Positions 1 through 10,670 of a stretch of 36,671 nt of DNA are shown here, piece after piece. Within the stretch, counting starts at the first letter, position 1, and every line of letters starts with the position of its first letter. Position numbers and translations under genes: made by a program. Location of the stretch: positions 1 to 36,671 of the forward strand of contig CDMY01000482.1 in the NCBI GenBank assembly GCA_001179505.1, read 5' to 3'. This DNA comes from Vitrella brassicaformis. Lineage: Eukaryota; Sar; Vitrellaceae. The notes under the pieces are model-generated. The model was not told the DNA's origin. It did not search any database and saw nothing but the letters and a program-made list of their open reading frames with translations.

Positions 1-937
1 AAGGCACACACACAGATCTTTCACTTGCGCATGCATCCCCGCTCTCATCGCCATCTGTACCGGGTGTGGGCGTCCGAAGCATCCCTTGGCCCCCTCCTCC
101 CACTTGTGCACCCTCTCGAGCAGGTCGCGGGCATCCTTCAACGCTATAAACGCGCTGCCGTCACCGCCCTTATCGGGGTGTTTGTAGTCGCCGGACTGCA
201 CACACAGCCAGCACATTCAGCCAGCCACCAGCTCTCACGCCCGCCCCCAGTGCACGTGTGGACGTACCAGCGCCTTTTTCTTGTAAGCCTTCTTGGCCTC
301 CTCCCACTCCGTGAACCACTTGACGCCCAGCGTCTCGCTGGCGGCCTGGGCGCCACTGAGGTCTCCTGGGCCTTCAGCTCCTCCCGCATCTTCTGGGCCC
401 GCTCCTCCTGCGCCCTCTCGAACTTCCGGAGCTCCTCCCGCGTCTCCGCAATCGCGGCCTCTTGGGCCGTCAGCTTCTCGTGCAGCTCCTGGCACGTGGC
501 CCGACGCGCCTTGCGCTCCTTGGCTCGCTGCAAGCCAGATAGACACCCAGGGAGAGAACAGGGAGAGAAGGCACACACACAGATCTTTCACTTGCGCATG
601 CATCCCCGCTCTCATCGCCATACGTACCGGGTGTGGGCGTCCGAAGCATCCCCTGGCCCTCTCTGTGGTGCACCCGCTCCAGCAGGTCGCGGGCATCCTT
701 CAACGCTATGAAGGCGCTGCCGTCACCGCCCTTGTCGGGATGCTTGCAGTCGCCGGACTGCACACACAGCCAGCACATTCAGCCAGCCACCAGGTCTCAC
801 GCCCGCCCCCATTGCACATGTGGACGTACCAGCGACTTTTTCTTGTAAGCCTTCTTGGCCTCCTCCCACTCCGTGAACCACTTGACGCCAAGCTTCTCGC
901 TAGCGGCCTTCGTGCCGCTGAAGTCTCCTGGCTCGAG
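1..937. repeat. 567-bp tandem duplication (J-domain unit)
   Basis: Bases 1 to about 371 and 568 to about 937 are near-identical copies offset by 567 bp. Each contains both J-domain half-exons and the intron between them. Bases 372-567 hold the coiled-coil part and the following intron, present once here. The left copy begins at the window edge in the same sequence that starts the right copy, so more units may lie outside. The copies differ by a 5-nt indel after the J-domain (near 90-117 versus 657-680), which changes the exon phase. Confidence 0.85.
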
Positions 938-961
938 CTGCGGGTTGCTGCAGTTTCCCAT
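1..961 (-). CDS. J-domain protein with tandemly duplicated exons (3' end outside window)
   Basis: Minus-strand exons read 961-830, 757-628, 527-268 and 195-61, then continue beyond base 1. The chosen start opens MGNCSN, a typical N-myristoylation/palmitoylation-type start, so membrane attachment is likely. Exon 1 carries a J-domain helix II (EEAKKAYKKKSL). Exon 2 carries the loop and helix III (KHPDKGGDGSAFIALKDA), so the diagnostic HPD is present. J-domains stimulate Hsp70 ATPase activity; the partner is unknown. Exon 3 encodes a highly charged coiled coil in one frame (QELHEKLTAQEAAIAETREE) and then a second J-domain first half in another frame. Exon 4 gives the second HPD. With phases 0/1/0 the gene stays open, but exon 3 is then read in a Gly/Ala-rich frame rather than the coiled-coil frame. 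Either the gene is decaying or two frames are used. J-domain identity is strong; the gene model is moderate. Confidence 0.6.
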
Positions 962-1651
962 GATGTTTTTTCGGCAAAGAGAGCGGACGCTCAGCCTCTC
1001 TCCCCGCCTCCCATCACTCACCCGCCCGCCCGCCCGTATTAGCTGATCCCGAAGCTGCAAGAAGAGCCGCAGCGATGGGGTAGCGGCCAGAGGCAGGCTT
1101 AGGCTCTTCAGGCAACAGCGATTGGATGAAGGAAATTGTGCGGCGCTGAATTGCTGTCGAAATACGGGGCGAAATCGCGTCGGGAAAAAAGTGCCGTCTC
1201 CGTCTCGATGAATTCTCGCCAACGTCGAGTATTGCGTTCGTGCGTGTGTTGCCGCAGTGTTGATTTCGACAGTCCATGCGTGCCGCCGTACGACTCGGGA
1301 TGGGACAGCGAATGACATTGTCCGCCTGGCAAACAAGACAACGGTTAGATGTCGGCGCGTACGAGAGAAGGTTGCGGGAATTGACTGTGTGGGCCGTGCG
1401 GGTGCCTAGTAGGGGTGTGGTGGTGCGGTGTGGTGTGGGTGTACATATGCCATGCTGTAGCGACTCGAGTGTGGTGGTGGCGGTGGTGGCGGTCGAACGA
1501 ACATGCATTAAAATCAGAGAGAGACACCTGTCGAATTCCTGCACGTCTAGCTATCTGTCTGTACGAGAGAGAGAGAGAAGCCAATTGAGTGACTGGCCAA
1601 GGGCCGCAGGAACATTCATTCACACAAGCTGCACACTGTCTGGTCTGTGGC
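962..1651. other. Intergenic: J-domain promoter side and U2A' 3' flank
   Basis: No convincing gene. It holds GT-rich simple sequence around 1410-1500 and a short GA run near 1567-1580. The J-domain start at 961 and the U2A' stop at 1652 face the same way, so this is the 3' flank of one gene and the promoter/5' UTR of the next. Short ORFs on both strands lack domain signal. Confidence 0.5.
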
Positions 1652-3286
1652 TTAGCCCGCCCCGTTCTCCTCGACGACCATGTTGTCGTCATCGTCATCC
1701 TGCTGCTCCTGCTGCTGCTCCTGCTCCATGGACTGCCCGTTCTCTTGTGCGGTGGGAGGCGGAGGGGGGTTAGGTGGCGCTGGGGGCTGGCCGATGGGCA
1801 CGTCAGAGCGTTCGGGGAGCTCCACCTGGTCCAGCAGCTCCTGGGGGATGGGACCACCTTCCTTGAGCAGCTGGACAAAAACAAGGAGGGTACGTATGAG
1901 AAGGGAGGGCTTCGGACTCCAATCAATCAATCGACAGTCAGTCATCTCACCTTTTCTAATCGGGTGACGTCTTCTATCGACGTGGACTTGGCGATCAGGA
2001 TCTGCAGCATAACAGCAAGGGCAGCGAGACGCAGGGTGGGTGAGGTGACCGACACACCTCCCGACTGACTGCTCATGTGCTCTCACCTTGATCTTTTCGA
2101 TGTCCTCTCTCGTCGGCTCGACGGCCATGACGGCCTCCGCCATGGGCTGCTCCTCACCGCCCTTGACAATCTGACGCGGGGCAGCTGAACCAAAGAATCA
2201 ACGAACGGCAGACACCACACGCAAGCCGAAGGCCGTTGGTGCCCATCCGTCCCCCCTCTTCATTTGTCTCTCTCCCGTAGCTGACTGACCGATGGTCTCC
2301 TTGAGCTGGGCTCCCTTTTCGCCGGCGAATGTCTCCTTGGCATCGGCCCTCTCTTTGTCCTTGATGCGGTGGAAGTCCAGGTAGCGCAGCGAAGGGATGT
2401 GGTGAATCACATACAGACGGTAATACGGACGACTGCACACACACACCAACACGCATCGCAGACATACATACGAGGAAGGGATTGGCTGCGTCCGTCGTGG
2501 CTGGGGCGTGTGGGGCCTACAGTGTGACGGGGTTGCCCATGAGACTCAGCCTCTCCAGGTTCTTGGCTGCACACCACATAACCACAACACACACCGATAT
2601 CAACCAAGGCGTGTCGGTGTTTTGTCCGCCCGTATGTGTCGAGCTCGAGCCCACCGACCGACCCTTTGTGAGGGGCTGCAGGTCGCACAGCAGCTCCAGC
2701 TTGTTGTTTGTGAGGATCAGTGACGTCAGGCTCGGCAGGGAGTCCATCGTGTCGTCAGCTATCCTGCTGATGTAGTTGTTGTTCAGCAACTGACACACAC
2801 ACAGAGGGAAGGACAAATGCAGCCGGCCGGCGGGCTGCCCGTCCTCGCCAGCCATCAGAGGGTGAATCAGGACTGACCAGGCTCCTCAGCCGCTTGAGGG
2901 GCGGCAGATTGCCCAGCTTGATGATGTCGTTGTCACTCAGGTCGATGCAGTCATAGTGATCCTGCACACAAGACGACCAGAGAACAACAAAACAGACCTC
3001 ACAAGCCATGCATATGGTGCTGCTGTGCTCACGTTGGTTGCGCCGAGGTTCTCAATTGCTGGGATCTTGAACCCTGCACACTCGCACACACACACAGACG
3101 ATGCAGAGGTCACGCGTGCATGGAAAGGTCGGCCTCAAGTCTTGCTCTTGTCTGTCTGATGTGGCTCATGCAGCCATCGTCTGCAAGGCAGACCGACCGC
3201 CGCTCACCCCGCAGAGCGATCATCCGGTCCTTGACAGGGCTGACGCACTGGTCTGCCTGGCCTATCAGATCTATCGTTATCCTCAT
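1652..3286 (-). CDS. SNRPA1: U2 snRNP A' protein (leucine-rich repeat splicing factor)
   Basis: Nine exons on the minus strand: 3286-3208, 3073-3033, 2961-2878, 2789-2663, 2566-2521, 2432-2290, 2184-2087, 2001-1951 and 1870-1652. All phases agree, giving 295 residues. U2A' forms a heterodimer with U2B'' and binds stem-loop IV of U2 snRNA in the spliceosome. The family pattern is clear: an MRITIDLI start, then FKIPAIENLGATN, the LRR pieces CIDLSDNDIIKLGNLPPL and LTSLILTNNKLELL, the cap motif LSLMGNPVTL with YYRLYVIHHIPSLRYLDF, and a basic GEKGAQL stretch. The C-terminus has a family-like IEDVTRLEKLLKEGG segment, then a proline/glutamine/aspartate-rich acidic tail. The human protein is about 255 residues, so the tail is slightly longer. 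The start at 3286 matches the family N-terminus. One donor is GTCGGT and two are GTCAGT. Confidence 0.95.
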
Positions 3287-3392
3287 CTTGCGACGCTTCG
3301 TGCTCGACTGCAAGCTCACAGCCTAGGGCACTACATGAAACGGGTCGTCCAAGCTAGGGGCGCGGCCGAGTGGGAGTGCCAACGGCGACGAG
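3287..3392. promoter_or_regulatory. Shared divergent promoter gap (106 bp)
   Basis: The U2A' start (3286, minus) and the carbohydrate-binding/ankyrin gene start (3393, plus) face away from each other across 106 bp. Both 5' UTRs and both core promoters must fit here unless one has an upstream non-coding exon. I see no clear TATA box. Confidence 0.5.
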
Positions 3393-5662
3393 ATGACGGA
3401 CAACCGACCACCCGCCGGCCGACTGCTGGGCCACCATTTCGGCCTCCGCTCCTTCACGCAGGCGCACACCGTCCCTGTGGTCTTCAGGCTGGTGGCTTCC
3501 CCGGAGGATGTCAAGGATGGCGAGTCAGGTACGAGGGTAGGGAGGGCTGGCGGAGAACGAAAAGAGTCAGATCTATGCCGAGTGATGGGATGTGTGCGTC
3601 TTGTGAATATATCAGTATCGTTGCTGGTCGGTGGCAAGACTCATCGCATGGCCCGTCCGTCGCCCACATGTGACGCCTGGCGCGTCTGTGTGGCCATCCC
3701 GCCGGGCGACCATCAGTATCAGTACGTCGTGACCGACCCCGATGGCATCGGCACGCGCCACGAGCACATGAAGGAGGTCGACGGCGGACGCTCCGCCCGC
3801 CGCATGCAGCGATCCGCCGAGCACACCATCCCCAGCCACCACTCGGCCATCCTGCTCATCGTCACGGACACGGTCGATCGCTTCATGTACGCTCATAGTC
3901 ACTGTGGGGGCTTCATGGGCGACTGGACCTCCGTGATGCCATCGGAGCAGGTGCGCAACGTGAAGACATGGGAGCTGGATTTGCGTGCATCGTCTGCTTG
4001 TGCGATGTGCAGGAGTTTGAGGGTTCCTTCACCCCGTCGGCCCTCTTCGGCAGCTCCCAGCCCCCGCCGCCATTCACAGCCTTGCCAGACCCAGACGCCC
4101 TCCCGGCATCGCTCCCCAATACGGCCACCATCTACACAAACATCCGCAAGGCCGTCACGCTGCAATTCGGTGCTGGTGCGTGCCATCTGACGAAGCGGCT
4201 GGCCATCGGCATTGCGTGCGGCACAATCAGTGAAGGTGCGGCGCGCAGTCTCATCGAGCAGGGGGCCAACATCAAGGGCGGCATCCAGGAGTGGCATGGG
4301 GGCGACATCAGCCTGGTGCAACTGGTGGTCGCATACCATTACGGCTCATCGGCTGGCAACCTGCTCCGGGCACTTCTCGACGCCGGGGCGCCGATCGACG
4401 GGAGCACCGATGACGCGAAGCATAGGAGTTTGCTGATTGCAATCAGTCGAAGGCGGTGGGCGCTGCTGGAGATCCTGCTCAAGCCGCAATACAAGGCGGC
4501 CGTCAACGGCATGCAGCTGCTGTCGGAGCTGGGCGTAGAGGGCAAAGAGGAGAAGGGCCTGTCGCCGGCTGCCCACCTGCACATCGTCAAGAAGATCGCC
4601 GAGCTCGACCCCTCTGTCCTCACAGAAGTGGACGGCAACGGCAAGCAGCCCATCCACCGCTACTGCCAGCGCCCCCTCACCAGCGCCAAGTACCAGCAGC
4701 AGCTCATCGACTACTTTGTCGAGGTGTGCGGGCGCGACATCGTCAACGCAACAGACAGTGACGGCAGGGGGCCGCTGTGGGACGCCTATTTCTCGACGCA
4801 CCTCAGCCGCACAAAGACCATCCAACGCCTGTACCACTTCGGTGCAGCAGGGCACATCAACACGCCCAACAGGAGCGGGCGCACTCTGCTGTGGGACCTG
4901 GCGCGGGAGATGACTCACGACGACGAATACGAGCCTTCGGATGTGCGGGTCGAGCCTGATCTGCTGGACTTGCTCACGCACGGTGCCTCGCTGACGGCTG
5001 CCGGCGTGACCCCACAGAGGGCTATCAGAGAGGCCAAGGATGAGGAGTATGAGAGGGAGCACGGCCGCCGCGGCGAGAGGATGAGGGACTACGACGGCTG
5101 GTACAGCGACTCTGAGGACGACTATTGGGACGAGGCAGACTGGCCCCTTAGGAGGATCGTGAAGGCATACGGCACACTGCTGAACCGCAAGATCCCTCGC
5201 CGGGCCATCCGGGCCATCAACACCGCTCTGCAGCCCAGCCGCTCCATCACGGCCTCGCTAGCCCGACCCATCCGCATCAGCGAGACGACACACGTCGCTC
5301 TCCCTCCCGAGATCCAGACGACGATCGCCTCCCTGCTGACCCCCTCCCCCTCCCTCTCCATCGGGGAGAACCCAGTCGGCACACGCATCAACCACGCCAT
5401 GCAGCGGTACGTGACGGCCGCCAGCCGCACTATCTTCCAGCAGGGCAACGTCCATGTGCTGCGGGGTGTGGCGGGAGCGCCGGGGCAGCCGCCCCAGCCA
5501 CCACTGCGCCCCTTCGTCACTGGGGCAGACCGCCGGATGGGCATCTGCGAGGTGATCTTTCGAGCGGTGCGATCCGAGGCGCAGCGGTGGGGCATCAAGC
5601 TGACACTCAAGCACGAGATGGGCAATGACGAGAGCATCCTCAACACCATGCGGGTGGCGTGA
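3393..5662 (+). CDS. CBM20/CBM48-like and ankyrin-like repeat protein
   Basis: Proposed exons 3393-3528, 3616-3959 and 4013-5662 give 709 residues. The first intron (87 nt) is in frame, so retention would also be open. The N-terminal part resembles a starch/glycogen-binding beta-sandwich: VPVVFRLVASPE, then VSLLVGG, then WRVCVAIPPGDHQYQYVV, which matches the W...PPG.(Y/F)xYxxVV strand pair of CBM20/CBM48. A second W-containing motif, GGFMGDWTSVMP, follows. From about residue 200 come irregular ankyrin-like helices, such as LLRALLDAGAPIDG, DGNGKQPIHRYCQ and NTPNRSGRTLLWDLA, then an acidic DSEDDYWDEADW patch and an alpha-helical tail. A role in recruiting a partner to starch-like glucan is inference. 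There is no obvious targeting peptide. ORF confidence is high; domain naming is moderate. Confidence 0.65.
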
Positions 5663-6020
5663 CGTAGTGGCTGTTCGAGAAGGAGCGGGACATCGGATTA
5701 GCATATGGGGGGAGGGCTACGGTAGAGGGAGAGGAGGGAGCGGGGCAGTGAAGTAGCAGATGGGACCCAGGCGATGGGTCGATGGCTGCTGCTCACTCAG
5801 CCAGTGATGGTAGCGAGGCGTCCCGTGAGCCGGACACACTTAGACAGCTGACAGGACGGACATATCAGAACTTTGCAGCTTCGTCGTGCCGTGCCATGTC
5901 GTGCAGTCAACGGCACCTTCTCCGGTAGACAGCCCATTTATAGGTGAAGACTTCGATATGAACGCCCATTTATAGGTGCTGACTGATGCAATCAATTCAT
6001 CCATCCAGTCGCCCTCTCTT
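5663..6020. other. Convergent intergenic gap with a 15-bp direct repeat
   Basis: This is the 3' flank of two converging genes. A perfect 15-bp word, GCCCATTTATAGGTG, occurs at 5932-5946 and again at 5964-5978. No gene is visible. The motif could affect 3'-end formation, but nothing proves that. Confidence 0.5.
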
Positions 6021-7605
6021 TCACTCTGTCGGTGGCTTTGGTCTGCCCTCCCTCTGCCTCACCCACCTTTCCACATCCATCGACGGGTCAAACCCACCCA
6101 AAGGAGACGCCACCACTGCCCAATCAGGCGTCCGCCGCCAGTACACCTCAGGACAGCACGACACACTCTCTACTACACCACCCCCACTACCCTCACCCCG
6201 GCCCCCCATGAGGTCATGGAACCTCTCAAAGTCTATCCATGTATGCCACTCCCCCGTCACATCGTCCCGCAATCGGTGGCTGGCGATCAGCACCGAGTTG
6301 GAGTGGGCATGCTCACACGCCAATGAGTAGGATGCGGCCGCCGACACCGCACCCGCATGACCAGCTTCTGCTCCATCACCACTCGGTTCGTTGCTCAGGG
6401 CCTCGACGAGCTGCTGGGCGAATGCCTTGGTTTCCCACTGCTGCGGCACATTCGTCATCCGCAGCTGCATTTGCCTCGACGCGCCAGGGAAGGTCATGCC
6501 TTTCACCTCAACCAAGTCGGGCCGGCCGCGATGAATCAAATCAGCATAGCCCTGCACCTCGGTGTCGTTCCACTCCTTGACGACGGTCAGCCGAAACACT
6601 GTCCTCTCCCGCCGCTCTCGAAGCGCGTCAACCGAGTCGAGCAGACGGCCCCACGCATCCTTGAACAAAGGCCGGTCTATCTTCACGAGGGCGTCCTCTG
6701 ACGGGGCATCGACCGATAGATAGAGCTGCGTGACGGGCGACAGGGTGCGAATCAGCTCGGGATGCTGGCCGTTGGTCACGAGAAAGGTCGAGATGCGGCG
6801 CTCGTGGAGCATGGCGGTGAGCTGGTTGATGTGGGGGTACATGATTGGCTCGCCGACCAAAGACAGGGCGCAATGCTGAGGGCTCAGGGCCTCTTGTAGC
6901 CGCTCTGGTGTGACGCCCGGCGCAGAGGCCATTTGCTGGACCATCCTCTTGTGTGCCGCAACAGCATGCTCGATGATCATCTCTGGCGGATCAGCAGTCC
7001 ACCGGAAGCCTTTGCTCACGGGGTGGGTGTGGTGGCGCCTGACGTCAGCAACGCAGTAGCACAGAATACACAGCACAGCATCCCACAATGAATGCAAGAG
7101 ATCCGGTCAGGTCGGCTCACCAGCAGAAGACACATCGATTCGCACACGCGAGGGATGTGGTGGTCTCCATGCACCTGGTGAACAAGGAGCTGCAGAGAAA
7201 TGATTCATACCTTCTACCTACCGCACCTGTGCGACTCGATGCCGTAGAAGGTGTGCTTATAGCATCCGCCCCGCCCTTTCATTTGGCTCTTTGTCCACCG
7301 ACACATCTATGTCACCACACAAGAACACACACACACACACACTGCAGTCAGTAGTGTGTCATTCATATCGCCCCGGCGCAGCCGACCTTGACGGCGCTGT
7401 GAGTGCCGACCAGCTGATAGCCCTGCTGAGAGAGATTCTGCCTCAGCAACGGGTTGAGCATCTCAGGCCGCTGGTTCCCTGCAGATGGCGATGAGCCGTA
7501 TCCTTCATTCGCCTTGAGCGAAGCTGTGATGCTGAAGCGCCTTGATGATTGGAGAAAGATCTTTCCAGATCTCAACCTGCATGGGGTGGGATGTGCGACC
7601 TTCAT
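6021..7605 (-). CDS. TYW1: TYW1-type tRNA 4-demethylwyosine synthase, short form without flavodoxin
   Basis: Exons 7605-7387, 7306-7227, 7174-7121 and 7038-6021 join in phase to 456 residues. The enzyme uses radical SAM chemistry and pyruvate to convert m1G37 of tRNA-Phe to the tricyclic 4-demethylwyosine. Diagnostic blocks are MCRWTKSQMKGRGGCYKHTF, GIESHR, the cluster motif SLACANRCVFCWRHH (C110, C114, C117), HCALSLVGEPIMYP, FLVTNGQHPELI, YLSVDAPSEDALVKIDRPLF, EVKGMTF and the C-terminal SLACEHAHSNSVLIA. Animal and yeast TYW1 carry an N-terminal flavodoxin domain that makes them over 700 residues; it is absent here, as in archaeal Taw1. In its place are about 45 residues starting MKVAHPTPCRLRSGKIFLQS, Arg/Ser-rich and presequence-like. 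An in-frame stop just upstream of 7605 supports this start unless another exon lies upstream. Confidence 0.92.
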
Positions 7606-8097
7606 CCTTGCGACCTTCGTCCCTGTCGTGCTTTAGTCCAACTCCCCGCAGCGATTTCACGAAACGCGAGCTGGGAGGCGATTCCGTGCCGGCTTTCGCC
7701 TGTTCTCTGGGGCTGTCTGCCGCCGTGTGCGTCTACTCGAAGCGTCCCTACAAGGTGGCAGCGTCTTGCAGAAATCCCATGAGTCCTTGTCCAGATCGAA
7801 GAGGAGAGTGTGTTCATGAGCCGTGAGGACAAACGCCGGGCAAGAAGTGTCCTCTCGCTTCATTCACAGGCAGGCTATGCTCCCACCCCACACAACAAAC
7901 AGAAACACGCAGGCAGCTGCACACCGCTCAACACCCATACGCCGCACACTCCACCCATACGCCCAGCAAGTGTTGGGAACAGTGAGGATACATGAGGACT
8001 ACAGAGAGAGCCCCACCACAGCCGCCTTATCTGAAGACGGCCCGGCCCGCCCACTACATCAATCACACAACGACACGTGGGACACCAGCATGCCTGA
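7606..8097. other. Intergenic: TYW1 upstream region
   Basis: It lies between the TYW1 start and the stop of the next minus-strand gene. Short minus ORFs (7863-7657 and 7832-7602) show no domain and end in stops. I searched the reading frames for a flavodoxin-like P-loop or FMN site and recognised none. The region most likely holds the TYW1 promoter and the 3' UTR of the RUS gene. Confidence 0.45.
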
Positions 8098-10670
8098 CTA
8101 GGCCACCTGCAGCTGCTTCTGCGATGGGGTGCCAGTGGGCTGCTGGTCCCTCGCCATCTCAGTGCTGTCATTCGGCTCTCCATTTGGCGCTCCCGCGCCG
8201 TCATTTGACAACATGGCCTCGTCCCATTCCATCCGCCTCCGAATGCGGCCAAACATGAAGTGCTGAAACAGACAAAGCCAGACACACACATGACAATTAA
8301 TAGCATGTTGACACTGCCGTCTAATCTGTAGTGTGTGTACCTCAGTGCTCCATCCCTCCCGCTGCAGGCAGCTCAGGAGTGTGGGGAAAGTCTTGTCGGC
8401 CACAGATTGCGCCAGCTTGATCAGGGGCAGCAGCGCCTTGACAGAGTGGGTCGACTGCCGCATTCGGGCACACTCGATGCGCCAGGCAATCGGGCGGGGC
8501 AGCAGCTGCTGCCACAGGGCCGGCGGCTGTGGGCTTGGGCTTGACGTGCTGCTGAGGAAGGCCTGGAGGTACTGGCGGGCGAGCAGGCTCTTCAAAATGT
8601 CCATTCCCTTCGCCTGTGTGTGCAGCACCACCGTCGCCTCGCTCGGCTCGGGCAGCAGCAGGTACTTCTCATCACGGAAGATCCGCACAAGGGATCGCAG
8701 CTCGTCAGGTGTGACGCAGCTCTGCCTGATGGTCTTGAACAGGTGGGGGCCGCCTCGTGCAGGCATCACCACGCGCTCGGTGCAAGCGACGTGCTGCGGG
8801 GTGGGGATGGCCAGTTGGTCGGTGGCCAGAGAAGTGGCCGAGGCGATGGTCAGCGCCGAGGAGAGCTTGTTGGTGGGGCCGCGGTCGAACCCCCGCTCGT
8901 TGAAAGACTCCACGGCAGCTGTGGCGTCGCTGCTGGTGCTGTTGGTGGTCTCGGTGGGTGACGATGCCCCACTCATGTTGTCAGGGATGAGTGGCGGGAC
9001 GGCCGCGAGTGTCTCGTCCACAAACTGTGAGATGACCATGTTGGCCCGCTCATGGTTGAGCCACCGAAACACCACACTGCGGATCTCCCGATAGATGGCG
9101 TACATGTCGATAGTCGACAGGATGATGTAGGCCAGGCCGATGGAGGCCTGCCCCGTGCCGATCATGCGCGACAGAGTGATGCCGAAGCACATCCCCAGGA
9201 GGTCCACGACGGCCACCTGGGCCTCGCCCTTGGCCGTGATGTCGCCGATGTTGCGGCTGCCGCCGGCGAACGAACTGTAGACGGCGTTGCGCGTGGCCGA
9301 CGACGTGAGCAGCGACATCTGCTTCATCGTGTTGGCCAGCGTGGCGAGCAGCAGGAATGACGTCGGGAACACGTACGTCGTCACCTCCAGACCGTTGCCC
9401 ATGGCGTACAGCAGCGAGCTCCGAAACCGCCACCGCTTCGCGTCCACATCGAAGGACCGGCCCATCTTGGACGCCCACAGGAAGCGCCCGATCTTGCCGA
9501 GGGCGTCCTTGAGCACCCACGAGACGGCAGCCGCCTGCCCGAGCCGCCTGGCCTTGATGCCGAGAGCCAGCAACAAGGCCTGTGTGCCGAAGACGTTGGC
9601 CGTTGCCGACACCAGCCGCTGGAAGGCTCGCCACCTGGTGTAGCCGTAGTAGTCGGGCGTGACGTTGTCGGGGACGAAGGCGCTCTTGAGGGTGTCCTTG
9701 ATCTTCCGCGGGATGTGCTTGGCGAGCGGCAGGTGCTCGCCATCGACCGACTGGGCGACCGATGAGATGAAGAATCGCTTGGTGTCCTGGTCCCAGATGA
9801 TGCGCCGCCTCCCTGACCCGCTCGACTCGTAGATGGCGTCGGAGTCTACCGGGTCCCTGCCCAGCAGGTTGCAGGCCAGGTTGGTCAGGTGGTGGGAGGG
9901 GAGGGCGTCGGGGACCTCATCGGGCTCACCGTTGCCCGTCACGTCACCTGCAAACACGTACAGGCAGCCACCTCAACGATAGATACGATTGCATATTTCT
10001 TCCTGTGGCTCGGCTCACTTTCGCTGAATCCGTCCGCCACGTTGCCAAGGACTTCGAGCTCCTCTGGGGAGAAGTGTGCCGAGAACTTGGCCGTCTCGAA
10101 GCGCACCTTGATAGGCGTCTCTGCCGTCAGGTTGGGGTATTCCAGGACCTTCTCCACCCGCCCCACAAAGCCCTTTGGATTCAGCCCGCATGGCTGGAAC
10201 TCCCGTTTGTGAAAAAAGCGCACGTGGCTGGCCGTCACGCGCACGATGTCGCCCACACGAGGGCATGGGGCCGGTGGCTCGGGGTCGCTGGGCACATCTG
10301 CGTCTGCGGCCGTGTCCTCGGCGGTCTGTGTGAGCTTCGTGAGCTGTGATGACGCCGCTGAAAAAGCGACCAGTCTGCTGCTTGACAGTCTGCTGCTTGA
10401 GCCAGATCGCCATGGAATGACCTGAACACGACATCAACTCAACACACAGTACAGGAGATGAGTGGCTGTCTGTGCGTGGCTGTGTGCATGATCTGCCTCG
10501 CTAACCGCTTTGGATCTGAGATCTTTGGTGAGTCTTGATGGGAGGAACTCGGGGCGGCTGGAGAGGCTCTGAAAGGCGCTGCAGAGGCGGAAGCAGATGT
10601 AGGTGAGCAGCAGGGATGGACCGCAGACACGCTGTGCCGTCGGAAACCTTCTCCGACGCCTCCGAGCCAT
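8098..10670 (-). CDS. Plastid-targeted FTR variable-chain-like domain fused to a DUF647/RUS domain
   Basis: Exons 10670-10506, 10421-10019, 9947-8341 and 8262-8098 give 779 residues with consistent phases. The leader starts MARRRRRRFPTAQRV, then a hydrophobic segment (GPSLLLTYICFRLCSAF), then a Ser/Arg-rich stretch, as in bipartite plastid presequences. Residues about 110-180 form an SH3-like barrel resembling the variable chain of ferredoxin-thioredoxin reductase (VGDIVRVTASHVRFFHKREF, TAETPIKVRFET, AHFSPEELEVL). Residues about 270-520 are DUF647/ROOT UV-B SENSITIVE: VTPDYYGYTRWRAFQ, FGTQALLLALGIKAR, AAVSWVLKDALGKIGRF, KRWRFRSSLLYAMGN, ANTMKQMSLLTSSATRNAVY and NIGDITAKGEAQVAVVDLLG. Plant RUS proteins act in plastids and in vitamin B6-linked light responses. 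Retaining the 10018-9948 intron would end the protein after the barrel. The join could be wrong if two genes abut, but the RUS exon has no start of its own. Confidence 0.85.

Noticed and set aside
1-937. CRISPR-like or mobile-element reading of the 567-bp repeat
   Set aside because: The repeat contains J-domain exons and introns and has no spacer pattern, terminal repeats or transposase, so it is an exon duplication.
1014-1544. Minus-strand ORF of 176 codons
   Set aside because: It lies in GT/GA-rich DNA between two genes, has no domain, and its translation is low-complexity. Probably chance.
4346-5062. Long minus ORF antisense to the ankyrin-like gene
   Set aside because: It is the mirror of a well-supported coding exon in GC-rich DNA, where such antisense ORFs are expected.
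7602-7863. Upstream flavodoxin exon for TYW1
   Set aside because: The two small ORFs here do not show an FMN-binding loop or any flavodoxin pattern and are not needed for the start.
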